NCBI GenBank assembly: GCA_036260075.1
Contig: DATAAM010000221.1
Span: 1-18,287 of the forward strand
From: DATAAM01 sp036260075
GTDB taxonomy: Bacteria; Actinomycetota; Acidimicrobiia; Acidimicrobiales; JAHWLA01
Length of the DNA stretch: 18,287 bases
Direction: 5' to 3'
Shown: in pieces, positions 7,288-13,950 of the stretch
Position numbering within the stretch: position 1 is the stretch's first letter
How the letters are laid out: each line of letters begins with the position of its first letter
Notes under the pieces: model-generated
Told to the model about the DNA's origin: nothing
Seen by the model: the letters and a program-made list of their open reading frames with translations, nothing else
Database searches by the model: none
Made by a program: the position numbers and the translations under genes

Positions 7288-7490
7288 GCCACGACCACGA
7301 GCATGTCGAGGTTCGCCGCGTCCAGCCCTACCAGGCCCGCAAGGAGTACGTCTGCCCGGGCTGCAACCAGGAGATCGGCGTGGGCGTCGGCCATGTTGTC
7401 GTCGTGCCCACAGCGGCACCCGACCTGCGCCGCCACTGGCACCACCCGTGCTGGGCCAACCGGGCCCGGCGAGCACCCGGGAGGAGCTAG
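7284..7490 (+). CDS. Small zinc-binding protein, actinobacterial CPGC/HWHxxCW family
   Basis: A 68-residue protein starting at GTG with a His-rich N-terminus (MSHDHEHVE). The pattern CPGCNQEI (Cys24, Cys27), then HVVVVP, then RRHWHHPCW (His51, His53, Cys56) matches small actinobacterial proteins often labelled ATP/GTP-binding protein in Streptomyces. The name is poorly supported; the residues look like a zinc site. Function is unknown. It overlaps the 37-aa gene upstream by 4 nt, and its TAG stop shares the palindrome CTAG with the stop of the convergent yraN. Confidence 0.82.
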   Translation: MSHDHEHVEVRRVQPYQARKEYVCPGCNQEIGVGVGHVVVVPTAAPDLRRHWHHPCWANRARRAPGRS

Positions 7491-7834
7491 AACGCGCCCT
7501 CGAGCACCTCGATGTCGTCGCCGAGCACGGCGGCGACGTCGAAGCGGATCTCGCGCGGGCGAACGGGGGCGTCGTCCTCCAGCCAGCGGGCGGCCAGCCG
7601 CCGGAGCCGAAGCTGCTTGTCGCGGGTCACCGCCTCGGCGGGTACGCCGAAGGCGTCGCTGCTGCGCGTCTTCACCTCGCAGAACACGAACGAGCGGCCC
7701 TGGCGCACCACCAAGTCGAGCTCACCCTCCCGGCAGCACCAGTTGCGGGCCACCACCTCGTACCCGCGCGCCTGGTACCAGGAGGCAACGGCGTCCTCGC
7801 CGCGGGTGCCCAGTGCCCGCCGACGGTCGGGCAC
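7487..7834 (-). CDS. yraN: YraN/UPF0102 family predicted endonuclease-like protein
   Basis: A 115-aa protein of the UPF0102 family, which has the restriction-endonuclease-like fold seen in Holliday junction resolvases; its role is not settled. Motifs: LGTRGEDAVASWY (Glu13), GELDLVV (Asp40), FCEVKTR (Glu53, Lys55), giving the E...D...ExK arrangement, then DKQLRLRRLAARWL. The GTG at 7834 is chosen because the family starts here and AGGAG of the upstream gene lies 11 nt away. It begins 5 nt after the DUF2469 stop and is probably co-transcribed with it. In actinobacteria it commonly precedes comM; here the isomerase and two small genes intervene. Confidence 0.92.
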   Translation of the reverse strand: MPDRRRALGTRGEDAVASWYQARGYEVVARNWCCREGELDLVVRQGRSFVFCEVKTRSSDAFGVPAEAVTRDKQLRLRRLAARWLEDDAPVRPREIRFDVAAVLGDDIEVLEGAF

Positions 7835-7839
7835 CGTGC

Positions 7840-8133
7840 TTAGAGCTCCTTCTCCGGGAGCTCTTCGACGTTCACGTCCTTGAACGTCACCACTCGGACG
7901 GAGGAGACGAAGCGAGCGGGCCGGTACATGTCCCACACCCACGCGTCGCCCAGCTCGATCTCGAAGAACGTGCGGCCGTCCTGGTTGCGCGCCTCCATCT
8001 TCACCTCGTTGGCCAGGTAGAAGCGGCGCTCGGTCTCGACCACGTACCGGAACATGGGCAGGACGGCCCGGTACTCCTGGTACAGCTGCAGCTCGATCTC
8101 GGTCTCGTACCGTTCGAGGTCCTCGGCGCTCAT
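7840..8133 (-). CDS. DUF2469 family protein
   Basis: A 97-aa soluble protein of a family essentially confined to actinobacteria (Rv2901c in M. tuberculosis). Its sequence is highly characteristic: MSAEDLERYETEIELQLYQE, then YVVETERRFYLAN, then DAWVWDMYRPARFV and VVTFKDVNVEEL. The function is unknown. The ATG at 8133 is supported by GAGGGG 5 nt upstream and by family length. It lies between lepB and yraN, its usual place, except that rnhB, normally between lepB and this gene, is absent. Its start overlaps the stop of a possible 47-aa ORF by 4 nt (ATGA). Confidence 0.95.
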   Translation of the reverse strand: MSAEDLERYETEIELQLYQEYRAVLPMFRYVVETERRFYLANEVKMEARNQDGRTFFEIELGDAWVWDMYRPARFVSSVRVVTFKDVNVEELPEKEL

Positions 8134-8273
8134 CGGAGCCCCTCTGCGTTCATGGGGTGGGTGGGGCCCGCAGGCCACGGCGGGCGGCGGGCGGCGGGCC
8201 GGGAGGCGCCCCGCCCGTGCGGCGGGGACGCCGACGTGGGAGCCCGCCCGGGCAGCACCGGGAGTCCGTGCAT
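8130..8273 (-). CDS. Possible 47-aa leader ORF coupled to the DUF2469 gene
   Basis: An ATG at 8273 opens a short Pro/Arg/Ala-rich frame (MHGLPVLPGRAPTSASPPHG...) that ends in TGA overlapping the DUF2469 ATG by 4 nt. The -10 candidate TACGAT lies exactly 6 nt upstream, so transcription would start on the A of the ATG. These two placements favour translation. The low-complexity composition and scarcity of stops in GC-rich DNA argue for caution. No homologue is recognised. Confidence 0.3.
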   Translation of the reverse strand: MHGLPVLPGRAPTSASPPHGRGASRPAARRPPWPAGPTHPMNAEGLR

Positions 8274-8279
8274 GGTGCC

Positions 8280-8285
8280 ATCGTA
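8280..8285 (-). promoter_or_regulatory. Possible -10 box (TACGAT) for the DUF2469-yraN unit
   Basis: TACGAT on the minus strand lies between the lepB stop and the DUF2469 start in a 183-bp gap and fits TAnnnT. It would separate the DUF2469-yraN unit from the lepB operon. A 6-bp stem (8286-8304) directly upstream could slow readthrough from lepB but has no U-tract. No clear -35 box is visible. Confidence 0.4.
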
Positions 8286-8316
8286 CGACCGGCGGCGGCG
8301 GTCGGAGTTCAGCCGC

Positions 8317-9048
8317 TCAGAGGAACGACGCCCGGCTGGGCGGCCACACCCGCACGACGGCCCGGCCGACCACCGTGTCCTGCTTGATCGGCCCGAAGAC
8401 CCGGCTGTCCACCGAGTTGCCCCGATTGTCCCCCATGACCCACAACGTCCCGTCGGGGACGGTGACCGGCGCAAACGGGGTGGTGACCGCCCCTTGGGGC
8501 AGGTACGGCTCCTCCAGCAGCCGGCCGTTGACGAGGATGCGACCGTCGCGGCCCTCCACGGTCTCGCCCGGCAGCGCCACCACCCGCTTGATGAACTCGT
8601 CGGTGGACGGCTGCACGATGCCGACCCGCTCGCCGACGTAGTGGAGCAGGTCCCCGACCGGTCCCCGGTCGGGCGCCTGGCGCCCGAAGCGCGCGCTCGG
8701 GGCGTCGAACACCACGATGTCGCCGCGGTGGGGGTCGTGGAGCTTGTAGGCCAGCTTGGAGACGACCACGCGGTCGTAGAGCTGCAGTTGCGGGAGCATC
8801 GAGCCCGACGGGATGTAGAACGCCTGCGCCAGGAACGTCTTGACCAGGAAGGCGATCGTCAGCGCCACGAGGAAGAGGACAGGCAGCTCCCGAAGCGTGC
8901 GCGAGGCAGTCGAGCGCTCACGCTCCCGCGGCGGCGCGTGACCGGCGGGGTCGCCTGAGCCCTCGTCGCCGGTGCCCTCGCCTCGTTCGCCCCCCGAAGC
9001 GACAGTGGCCGTGGACGGAGCGTCCGTGACCGGCGGCGCCACCGTCAC
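8317..9048 (-). CDS. lepB: Type I signal peptidase
   Basis: Membrane serine protease that removes signal peptides from exported proteins on the outer face of the membrane. The 243-aa product has an unusual acidic, low-complexity cytosolic N-terminus (about 1-50). One transmembrane helix follows (about 54-76, LPVLFLVALTIAFLVKTFLA). The catalytic motif IPSGSM has Ser83; then RGDIVVFD (108-115), KRVVALPGE with the general base Lys154, and MGDNRGNSVDSRVFGP (205-220). All boxes of the family are intact. The GTG at 9048 overlaps the rplS stop by 4 nt. The same operon carries trmD and rplS, and the ffh/ftsY targeting genes lie nearby, so export functions cluster here. Confidence 0.95.
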   Translation of the reverse strand: MTVAPPVTDAPSTATVASGGERGEGTGDEGSGDPAGHAPPRERERSTASRTLRELPVLFLVALTIAFLVKTFLAQAFYIPSGSMLPQLQLYDRVVVSKLAYKLHDPHRGDIVVFDAPSARFGRQAPDRGPVGDLLHYVGERVGIVQPSTDEFIKRVVALPGETVEGRDGRILVNGRLLEEPYLPQGAVTTPFAPVTVPDGTLWVMGDNRGNSVDSRVFGPIKQDTVVGRAVVRVWPPSRASFL

Positions 9049-9395
9049 CGAGCGGCTCGCTTCTCCTTGATCTTCGCCGCCTTCCCCTGCAGGTCGCGGA
9101 GGTAGTACAGCTTCGCCCGCCGCACGTCGCCCTGCCGCATCACTTCGATCTTGGCGATGATCGGCGAGTGCACGGGGAACGTGCGCTCCACGCCGACGCC
9201 GAAGCTCACCTTGCGAACGGTGAACGTCTCCCGCACGCCGGAGCCCTGGCGTCGGATCACGTCGCCCTCGAACACCTGGATGCGCTCGCGGTTGCCCTCC
9301 ACCACCCGGACGTGGACCTTGAGGTGATCGCCGGGCGCGAACTGCGGCACGTCGTCGCGCAGGCTGCTGCGGTCGACAAGATCGGTGGGGTTCAT
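9045..9395 (-). CDS. rplS: 50S ribosomal protein L19 (bL19)
   Basis: A 116-aa large-subunit protein located at the 30S-50S interface. Recognised by FAPGDHLKVHVRVVEGNRER, then QVFEGDVIRRQGSG, ETFTVRKVSFGVGVERTFPV and RRAKLYYLRDLQGKAAKIKE, which is full family length. The ATG overlaps the trmD stop (ATGA), with GGAG 11 nt upstream. The next gene, lepB, also overlaps by 4 nt, making a tightly coupled trio. Confidence 0.97.
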   Translation of the reverse strand: MNPTDLVDRSSLRDDVPQFAPGDHLKVHVRVVEGNRERIQVFEGDVIRRQGSGVRETFTVRKVSFGVGVERTFPVHSPIIAKIEVMRQGDVRRAKLYYLRDLQGKAAKIKEKRAAR

Positions 9396-10165
9396 GGCGC
9401 GGACGGCTCCTCGGTGACGTTCCCGGGGGACGACTCAGGATAGCCATGCTCACGGAGCAGGTGCACCTCGTCGTCGGTCAGCCCCCCTCGCGCGTCGATC
9501 AGGTCGGGGCGCCGCTCGCGCGTGCGAGCCAGCGCCTGCGCCCGACGCCACCGGGCGATGCGGCCGTGGTCGCCCGAGCGCAACACCTCGGGCACCACCC
9601 ATCCCCGGAAGTCGGCGGGCCGCGTGTACTGCGGGTACTCCAACAGCCCCTCGGCGAACGACTCCTCGCCCGCCGACGCCTCGTTGCCCATCACGCCCGG
9701 CACCAGCCGAGCCACGGCCTCGACCACGACGAGCGCGGCGACCTCCCCGCCCGCCAGCACGTAGTCGCCGATCGACAGCTCGCCGTCCACGAGGTGGTCG
9801 ACGACCCGCTGGTCGACGCCCTCGTAGCGACCGCACAGCAGCGAGAACCCCGGCTCGGCGGCGGCAAGCTCGCGGGCCACCCCTTGGTCGAAGCGCCGGC
9901 CGCCCGGCGACAGCAGCAGCAGCGGCCGCACCGGCTGCACCTTCTCCACCGCGCCGAAGATCGGCTCCGGCGCCAGCACCATGCCCGCCCCGCCGCCGAA
10001 CGGCGTGTCGTCCACCGAACGATGCGGGTCGACGGCCGCCGAGCGGAGGTCGTGCACCCGCAGGTCGAGCAGCCCGGCCCGACGGGCCTTGCCGATGAGG
10101 CTCTCGGAGAGGAAGCCCTCCACCATCGCCGGGAAGATGGTGAAGACCTCGATGCGCAGCGTCAC
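9392..10165 (-). CDS. trmD: tRNA (guanine-N1)-methyltransferase
   Basis: Methylates G37 next to the anticodon of a set of tRNAs using S-adenosylmethionine, preventing +1 frameshifts. The 257-aa product shows the SPOUT trefoil knot: LLLLSPGGRRFDQ (82-94), LCGRYEGVDQRV (110-121) and SIGDYVLAGGE (131-141). The C-terminal catalytic segment is GLLEYPQYTRPADFRGW (173-189), then VPEVLRSGDH and RRAQALARTRERRPDL. The GTG start overlaps the stop of the quinone oxidoreductase gene by 4 nt. Normally trmD follows rimM; here it depends on the oxidoreductase unit. Confidence 0.96.
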   Translation of the reverse strand: MTLRIEVFTIFPAMVEGFLSESLIGKARRAGLLDLRVHDLRSAAVDPHRSVDDTPFGGGAGMVLAPEPIFGAVEKVQPVRPLLLLSPGGRRFDQGVARELAAAEPGFSLLCGRYEGVDQRVVDHLVDGELSIGDYVLAGGEVAALVVVEAVARLVPGVMGNEASAGEESFAEGLLEYPQYTRPADFRGWVVPEVLRSGDHGRIARWRRAQALARTRERRPDLIDARGGLTDDEVHLLREHGYPESSPGNVTEEPSAP

Positions 10166-11121
10166 GCGGCGCCGACCCGCACGACCACCTTGCCGTGCGT
10201 GCCGCGGCTCCCCAGCGCGACCAGCGCGGCGGGCGCGTCCTCGAACGGCACCACCTGCGAGACCAGCGGGTCGATCAGGCGGTCGGCCCACAGGCGGCAC
10301 AGCTCGTCGTGGATGCGGCGGGGCACGTCCGGCCGCATCCGGTTGTACAGGCCCCAGTGGACACCCACCACCGAGTAGTTCTTGACGAGCACGTGGTTGG
10401 CTCGGGCCTCGGGGATGCGGCCGCTGGTGAAGCCGACGACGAGGATGCGTCCCTCGAAGGCCACGCACTTGGTGGACCGGTCGAAGGTGTCGCCGCCGAC
10501 GGGGTCGTAGACCACGTCGGCGCCTCGGCCCCCGGTGAAGTCCTTCACGGCGGCCACGAAGTCGTCCGACCGGTAGTCGACGGCGAGGTCGACGCCCAGC
10601 TCCTCGAGGACCTTCACCTTCTCCGGCCCGCCCGCGGTGGCGACCACCCGAGCGCCCGCCGCCTTGCCCAGCTGGACGGCTGCCGAGCCCACGCCACCCG
10701 CGCCCGCGTGCACCAGCAACGTCTCCCCCGGCTGCAAGCCGGCGCGTGTGTGCAGGGCGAGGTACCCCGTCTGGTACGTGATGTGCAGGGCGGCGGCCGC
10801 CTCGTCGGGCATGTCGTCGGGTACCGGGAACAGCGCCGACTCCGGTGCGACGGTGTGCTCGGCCAGCGCGCCCGCGCCCAGCGTCGGGTTGCCCAGCACC
10901 CGCTTGCCGTCCACTGTCCCCGACAGCTCCAACCCCGGTGTGAACGGCAGCTCCGGCCTGTCCTGGTACTCGCCGCGGCACAGGAGGATGTCGGGGAAGT
11001 TGAGGGCGGCGGCAGCCACCTGCACCGCCACCTCGCCCGGCCTCGGCGCGGGCGGCTCGACGTCCTCCAGCCGCAGCACCGCCGCCGGCTCCCCCAGCTC
11101 GCGCACACGCCAGGCCCGCAT
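10162..11121 (-). CDS. NADPH:quinone oxidoreductase family protein (MDR superfamily)
   Basis: A 319-aa medium-chain dehydrogenase/reductase lacking the structural zinc cysteine cluster, as in quinone reductases. The N-terminal GroES-like part contains LNFPDILLCRGEYQ (41-54) and FTPGLELSGTV (60-70). The Rossmann domain has HAGAGGVGSAAVQLGKAAGA (138-157), then GADVVYDPVGGDTF and GRILVVGFTSGRIPE. It probably transfers hydride from NADPH to a quinone or enone in the cytoplasm. The ATG at 11121 has no ribosome binding site but TACGGT 8 nt upstream, suggesting a leaderless mRNA. It is divergent from the F420-type reductase by 18 bp and overlaps trmD downstream. Confidence 0.92.
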   Translation of the reverse strand: MRAWRVRELGEPAAVLRLEDVEPPAPRPGEVAVQVAAAALNFPDILLCRGEYQDRPELPFTPGLELSGTVDGKRVLGNPTLGAGALAEHTVAPESALFPVPDDMPDEAAAALHITYQTGYLALHTRAGLQPGETLLVHAGAGGVGSAAVQLGKAAGARVVATAGGPEKVKVLEELGVDLAVDYRSDDFVAAVKDFTGGRGADVVYDPVGGDTFDRSTKCVAFEGRILVVGFTSGRIPEARANHVLVKNYSVVGVHWGLYNRMRPDVPRRIHDELCRLWADRLIDPLVSQVVPFEDAPAALVALGSRGTHGKVVVRVGAA

Positions 11122-11126
11122 GGCGC

Positions 11127-11135
11127 TAGACCGTA
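11127..11135. promoter_or_regulatory. Overlapping divergent -10 boxes between oxidoreductase and F420-type reductase
   Basis: The 18-bp gap between start codons 11121 (minus) and 11140 (plus) contains TAGACCGTA. Read on the minus strand it begins TACGGT (11135-11130), 8 nt from the ATG. On the plus strand it begins TAGACC (11127-11132), 7 nt from the GTG. The minus box fits TAnnnT; the plus box lacks the final T and is weaker. Both transcripts would be leaderless and neither gene has a Shine-Dalgarno sequence. Confidence 0.45.
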
Positions 11136-11139
11136 CGGC

Positions 11140-11466
11140 GTGGCCGAGGACGTCTGCTACCTGACGACGACGGGACGACGCACGGGAAAGCCGCACGGCA
11201 TCGAGATCTGGTTCGGTCGCGACGGCGACACCCTCTACCTCCTGTCGGGTGGCGGCGACCAAGCCGACTGGGTGCGCAACGGGCTCGCGCACTCCGAGGT
11301 CACCGTGCGCATAGGCGAGACCGAGCATGCCGCCCGCTTCCGTCTCGTCGACGACGAACGGGAGGACGCGCTGGCCCGCCGACTGCTCCTCGAGAAGTAC
11401 TTCGGCGGCGGCACCAACGAGTGGGGCCGCACCGCCCTGGCTGTGGCGCTCGACCTTCAGCCCTGA
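11140..11466 (+). CDS. Nitroreductase/deazaflavin(F420)-dependent reductase family protein (Ddn-like)
   Basis: A 108-aa split-barrel protein of the family that includes M. tuberculosis Ddn, which uses reduced F420 or a flavin for quinone or nitro-compound reduction. The characteristic run is VCYLTTTGRRTGKPHGIEIW, followed by TLYLLSGGGDQADWVRNGLA, VTVRIG and WGRTALAVALDL. The N-terminus begins about ten residues closer to the core than most relatives; GTG 11140 is the only in-frame start nearby. F420 dependence is a family inference. It is divergent from the quinone oxidoreductase, so the two may share regulation and a quinone-related role. Its 3' end overlaps the convergent rimM by 10 nt. Confidence 0.9.
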   Translation: MAEDVCYLTTTGRRTGKPHGIEIWFGRDGDTLYLLSGGGDQADWVRNGLAHSEVTVRIGETEHAARFRLVDDEREDALARRLLLEKYFGGGTNEWGRTALAVALDLQP

Positions 11467-11927
11467 TCGGCGTCGAGCAACCCGACGGGCGGGTCGACCA
11501 CGACGCGCCCCTCGCCGTGCGAGACGACGAACCGCAGCGGCACCAGTCCGCCGCCCTCCAACACCAGCAGGTCGCTGGCCGGGTTGGCCTCCACCGCCAC
11601 CACCCGCCCGTGGGCTGCGCCGTCGACCCCCACCACCTCGGCCCCCACCAGCTCGTGGACCCACAGGGCGTCGGGATCCTCCAACGGCTCGGCCGACAGC
11701 ACCACGCCTCGCAGTGATTCGGCGGTGTCGACGTCGCCCACGCCTTCGAAGCGCACGATCCAGCGTCCCTGGTGGGGCGACGAGCGCTCCACCACCAGCG
11801 GGCCCCGCTCAGTCGACAGCGACGTGCCCGGGGCCACCCGCTCGGTGCGGTTGGTGAACAGCTCCACGATCACCTCGCCGCGCAGGCCGTGGGGCTTGAC
11901 GATACGCCCCACCTCCAGCGTCGTCAC
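11457..11927 (-). CDS. rimM: Ribosome maturation factor RimM
   Basis: Assists late assembly of the 30S head by binding S19. The 156-aa product has the N-terminal RimM barrel (GRIVKPHGLRGEVIVELFTN, 7-26; WIVRFEGVGDVDTAESLRG) and a C-terminal PRC-barrel (about 88-150; LWVHELVGAEVVGVDG, SDLLVLEGGGLVPLRF). The GTG at 11927 has no strong ribosome binding site. It follows khpA by 63 bp. Its usual downstream partner trmD is displaced about 1.3 kb away by the inserted redox pair, and its 3' end overlaps the plus-strand reductase gene. Confidence 0.95.
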   Translation of the reverse strand: MTTLEVGRIVKPHGLRGEVIVELFTNRTERVAPGTSLSTERGPLVVERSSPHQGRWIVRFEGVGDVDTAESLRGVVLSAEPLEDPDALWVHELVGAEVVGVDGAAHGRVVAVEANPASDLLVLEGGGLVPLRFVVSHGEGRVVVDPPVGLLDADQG

Positions 11928-11954
11928 CGCCGACGTGCCCCGGGGTCGTCGGCG

Positions 11955-11973
11955 CGGAGGCGACGAGCCTCCG
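11955..11973 (-). promoter_or_regulatory. GC hairpin between khpA and rimM
   Basis: A perfect 7-bp stem (CGGAGGC/GCCTCCG) with a 5-nt loop lies 17 nt after the khpA stop and about 27 nt before the rimM start. There is no U-tract, so it is not a classical terminator. It could be a processing or attenuation element in the operon or a chance GC stem. Confidence 0.3.
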
Positions 11974-11990
11974 GGCGAACAGCCAACGGA

Positions 11991-12281
11991 TCAGTCGACG
12001 ATGTCGACGGTGGCCTCGACGCCCTCGCGGGCGCCCGCCGCCCGCACCACGGTGCGGATGGCCTGGGCCACCCGGCCGCGCTTGCCGATGACCTTGCCCA
12101 TGTCGTCGGGGGCCACGTGCAGACGCAAGGTGACGCCCCGCCGGTCGTTGCGCCGCTCCACCACCACGGCGTCGGGATCGTCGACGATCTGGCGGGCGAC
12201 GTACTCCAGCACCCGCGAGGCGGTGGCGCCCTCGACCCGGTTGGCGTCGCCCTCTTCGTACTCGACGTCGGTGTCGGTCAC
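11991..12281 (-). CDS. khpA: KH-domain RNA-binding protein (YlqC/KhpA family)
   Basis: A small (96-aa) RNA-binding protein; KhpA pairs with KhpB in several Gram-positive bacteria and influences cell division and RNA stability. The type II KH domain carries the GxxG loop in DDMGKVIGKRGRVAQAIRTV (residues about 59-78), preceded by LEYVARQIVDDPDAVVVE. The GTG start overlaps the rpsP stop by 4 nt (GTGA), the standard rpsP-khpA-rimM order. The acidic N-terminal stretch of about 20 residues is a little longer than in compact relatives. Confidence 0.93.
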   Translation of the reverse strand: MTDTDVEYEEGDANRVEGATASRVLEYVARQIVDDPDAVVVERRNDRRGVTLRLHVAPDDMGKVIGKRGRVAQAIRTVVRAAGAREGVEATVDIVD

Positions 12282-12550
12282 GACGAGACGCCTGCGCCCT
12301 TGTACTGCTCCCAGGCGCCCGAGATCTTGAGCAGCTTCTCAACCGTCTCGGTGGGCTTGGCGCCCTTGGCCAGCCAACCCACGGCCTTGTCGTTGTCGAT
12401 CTTCACCACCGACGGCTCGGCACGCGGCTCGTAGGTGCCGATGATCTCGATGAACCGGCCGTCGCGAGGCGAACGGCTGTCGGCGGCCACGACCCGGTAG
12501 GTCGGCTGCTTCTTCTTCCCCATCCGCATGAGGCGGAGCTTCACTGCCAC
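12278..12550 (-). CDS. rpsP: 30S ribosomal protein S16 (bS16)
   Basis: A 90-aa small-subunit assembly protein. MAVKLRLMRMGKKKQPTYRV is diagnostic, followed by VAADSRSPRDGRFIEIIGTY and WLAKGAKPTETVEKLLK. The GTG at 12550 encodes the conserved N-terminus; only a weak AGG lies 3 nt upstream. It lies 19 bp after ffh on the same strand and overlaps khpA, so ffh and rpsP are likely co-transcribed. Confidence 0.97.
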   Translation of the reverse strand: MAVKLRLMRMGKKKQPTYRVVAADSRSPRDGRFIEIIGTYEPRAEPSVVKIDNDKAVGWLAKGAKPTETVEKLLKISGAWEQYKGAGVSS

Positions 12551-12569
12551 GTGCCTGTCCTGTCTTCTC

Positions 12570-13928
12570 TCATCGGGAGGGCGCCGTCACGCGGCCGCCC
12601 TTCTTGCCCTTCTTGCCCTTCTTCTTCAGGCCCGGGATGCCCCCGAGCCCCTTCATCATCCGCTGCATCTCCTTGAACTGCTTCAGGAGCAGGTTCACCT
12701 CCGAGGTGGTGACCCCGCTCCCGTTGGCGATGCGCAGCCGGCGGGAACCGTTGATCACCTCGGGGTTGCGACGCTCCTCGAGCGTCATCGAGTGGATGAT
12801 CGCCTCCACCCGAGCAAGCTCCCGATCATCGATCTGGGCCTGCTTCATCTCCTTCGGGACGCCGGGAAGCATACCGATGATGTTCTGGAGCGGCCCCATC
12901 TTCTTGATCTGCTGCATCTGGTCGAGGAAGTCCTCCAGCGTGAACTTCCCCTCCAGCAGCGCCGCGGCTGCCTTCTCCGCCTGCTCCTTCTCGAACGCCT
13001 CCTCGGCCTTCTCGATGAGCGTGAGCACGTCGCCCATCCCGAGGATGCGGCTCGCCATCCGGTCGGGGTGGAACACGTCGAAGTCGGCGAGCTTCTCGCC
13101 CGTCGAGGCGAAGGCGATGGGCCGGCCCACGACCTCCTTCACCGACAGCGCGGCACCGCCGCGGGCATCGCCGTCGAGCTTGGTGAGGATCACGCCGTCG
13201 AGCTCGAGCGTCTGGTGGAACGCCTCGGCCGTGGTCACCGCGTCCTGGCCGATCATGGCGTCGACCACGAGGAACGTGTAGTGCGGGTCGACCTTCTCCG
13301 AGATGCGGCGGACCTGCTCCATCATCTCGGCGTCGATCGTGAGGCGCCCCGCCGTGTCGACGATCACCACGTCCTTGCCCACGCGCTGCGCCTCCGCCAC
13401 GCCGCCCGCCGCCACCTCGACGGGACCGGTGGGCTCGCTGAACACCGGAACGCCCACCTGCTGCCCGAGCACCCGCAGCTGCTCGACGGCGGCAGGGCGC
13501 TGGAGGTCGGCGCCCACCAACAGCGGGTTGCGGCCCTGCTGCTTGAACCAGCGGGCCAGCTTCCCGGCGGCCGTCGTCTTGCCGGATCCCTGCAAGCCGG
13601 CCAGCAGCACGACCGTGGGCGGCTTGGAGGCGTAGGAGACCTTGAGCGTCTCGCCGCCGAGGATGCCGACCAGCTCCTCGTGCACCGCCTTGATCACCTG
13701 CTGGGCCGGGCTGAGCGACTGCGACAGCTCGACGCCGACCAGCCGCTCCTTCACCCGGGCGACGAAGCCCTTGACCACGAGGAAGTTGACGTCGGCCTCG
13801 AGCAGGGCGACGCGGATCTCGCGCAGGACCTCGTCGACATCGGCCTCGCCCAGGCGCCCCCGGCCGCGCAGGCGCGTGAAGATGCCCTCGAAGCGGTCGG
13901 AGAGGGACTCGAACATGCGGGTGACCAT
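12570..13928 (-). CDS. ffh: Signal recognition particle protein Ffh
   Basis: SRP54 GTPase that binds signal sequences and 4.5S RNA and docks ribosomes on FtsY. The 452-aa product has the N domain (FESLSDRFEGIFTRLRGRG...) and the G domain. G-domain motifs are GLQGSGKTT (111-119), DLQRPAAVEQL (141-151), DTAGRL (191-196) and TKLDGDARGG (249-258). The methionine-rich M domain (about 320-440) contains GMLPGVPKEM, RRLRIANGSGV and FKEMQRMMKGLGG, and a Lys-rich tail follows. ATG 13928 is used here; ATG 13916 (Met5) starts at the point where family members usually begin and has TACCAT 10 nt upstream, so it may be the true start. The SRP RNA gene is not in the window. Confidence 0.95.
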   Translation of the reverse strand: MVTRMFESLSDRFEGIFTRLRGRGRLGEADVDEVLREIRVALLEADVNFLVVKGFVARVKERLVGVELSQSLSPAQQVIKAVHEELVGILGGETLKVSYASKPPTVVLLAGLQGSGKTTAAGKLARWFKQQGRNPLLVGADLQRPAAVEQLRVLGQQVGVPVFSEPTGPVEVAAGGVAEAQRVGKDVVIVDTAGRLTIDAEMMEQVRRISEKVDPHYTFLVVDAMIGQDAVTTAEAFHQTLELDGVILTKLDGDARGGAALSVKEVVGRPIAFASTGEKLADFDVFHPDRMASRILGMGDVLTLIEKAEEAFEKEQAEKAAAALLEGKFTLEDFLDQMQQIKKMGPLQNIIGMLPGVPKEMKQAQIDDRELARVEAIIHSMTLEERRNPEVINGSRRLRIANGSGVTTSEVNLLLKQFKEMQRMMKGLGGIPGLKKKGKKGKKGGRVTAPSR

Positions 13929-13950
13929 GGTAGGGCACCCGCCGGAAGCG

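Noticed and set aside
6183..7490. Single 435-aa plus-strand protein
   Set aside because: Its middle is antisense to the isomerase gene; only its last 68 residues match a real protein, which has its own coupled GTG start at 7284.
8286..8304. Stem CGACCG/CGGTCG after lepB as a terminator
   Set aside because: Only 6 bp with a 7-nt loop and no U-tract; kept only as a note under the nearby promoter candidate.
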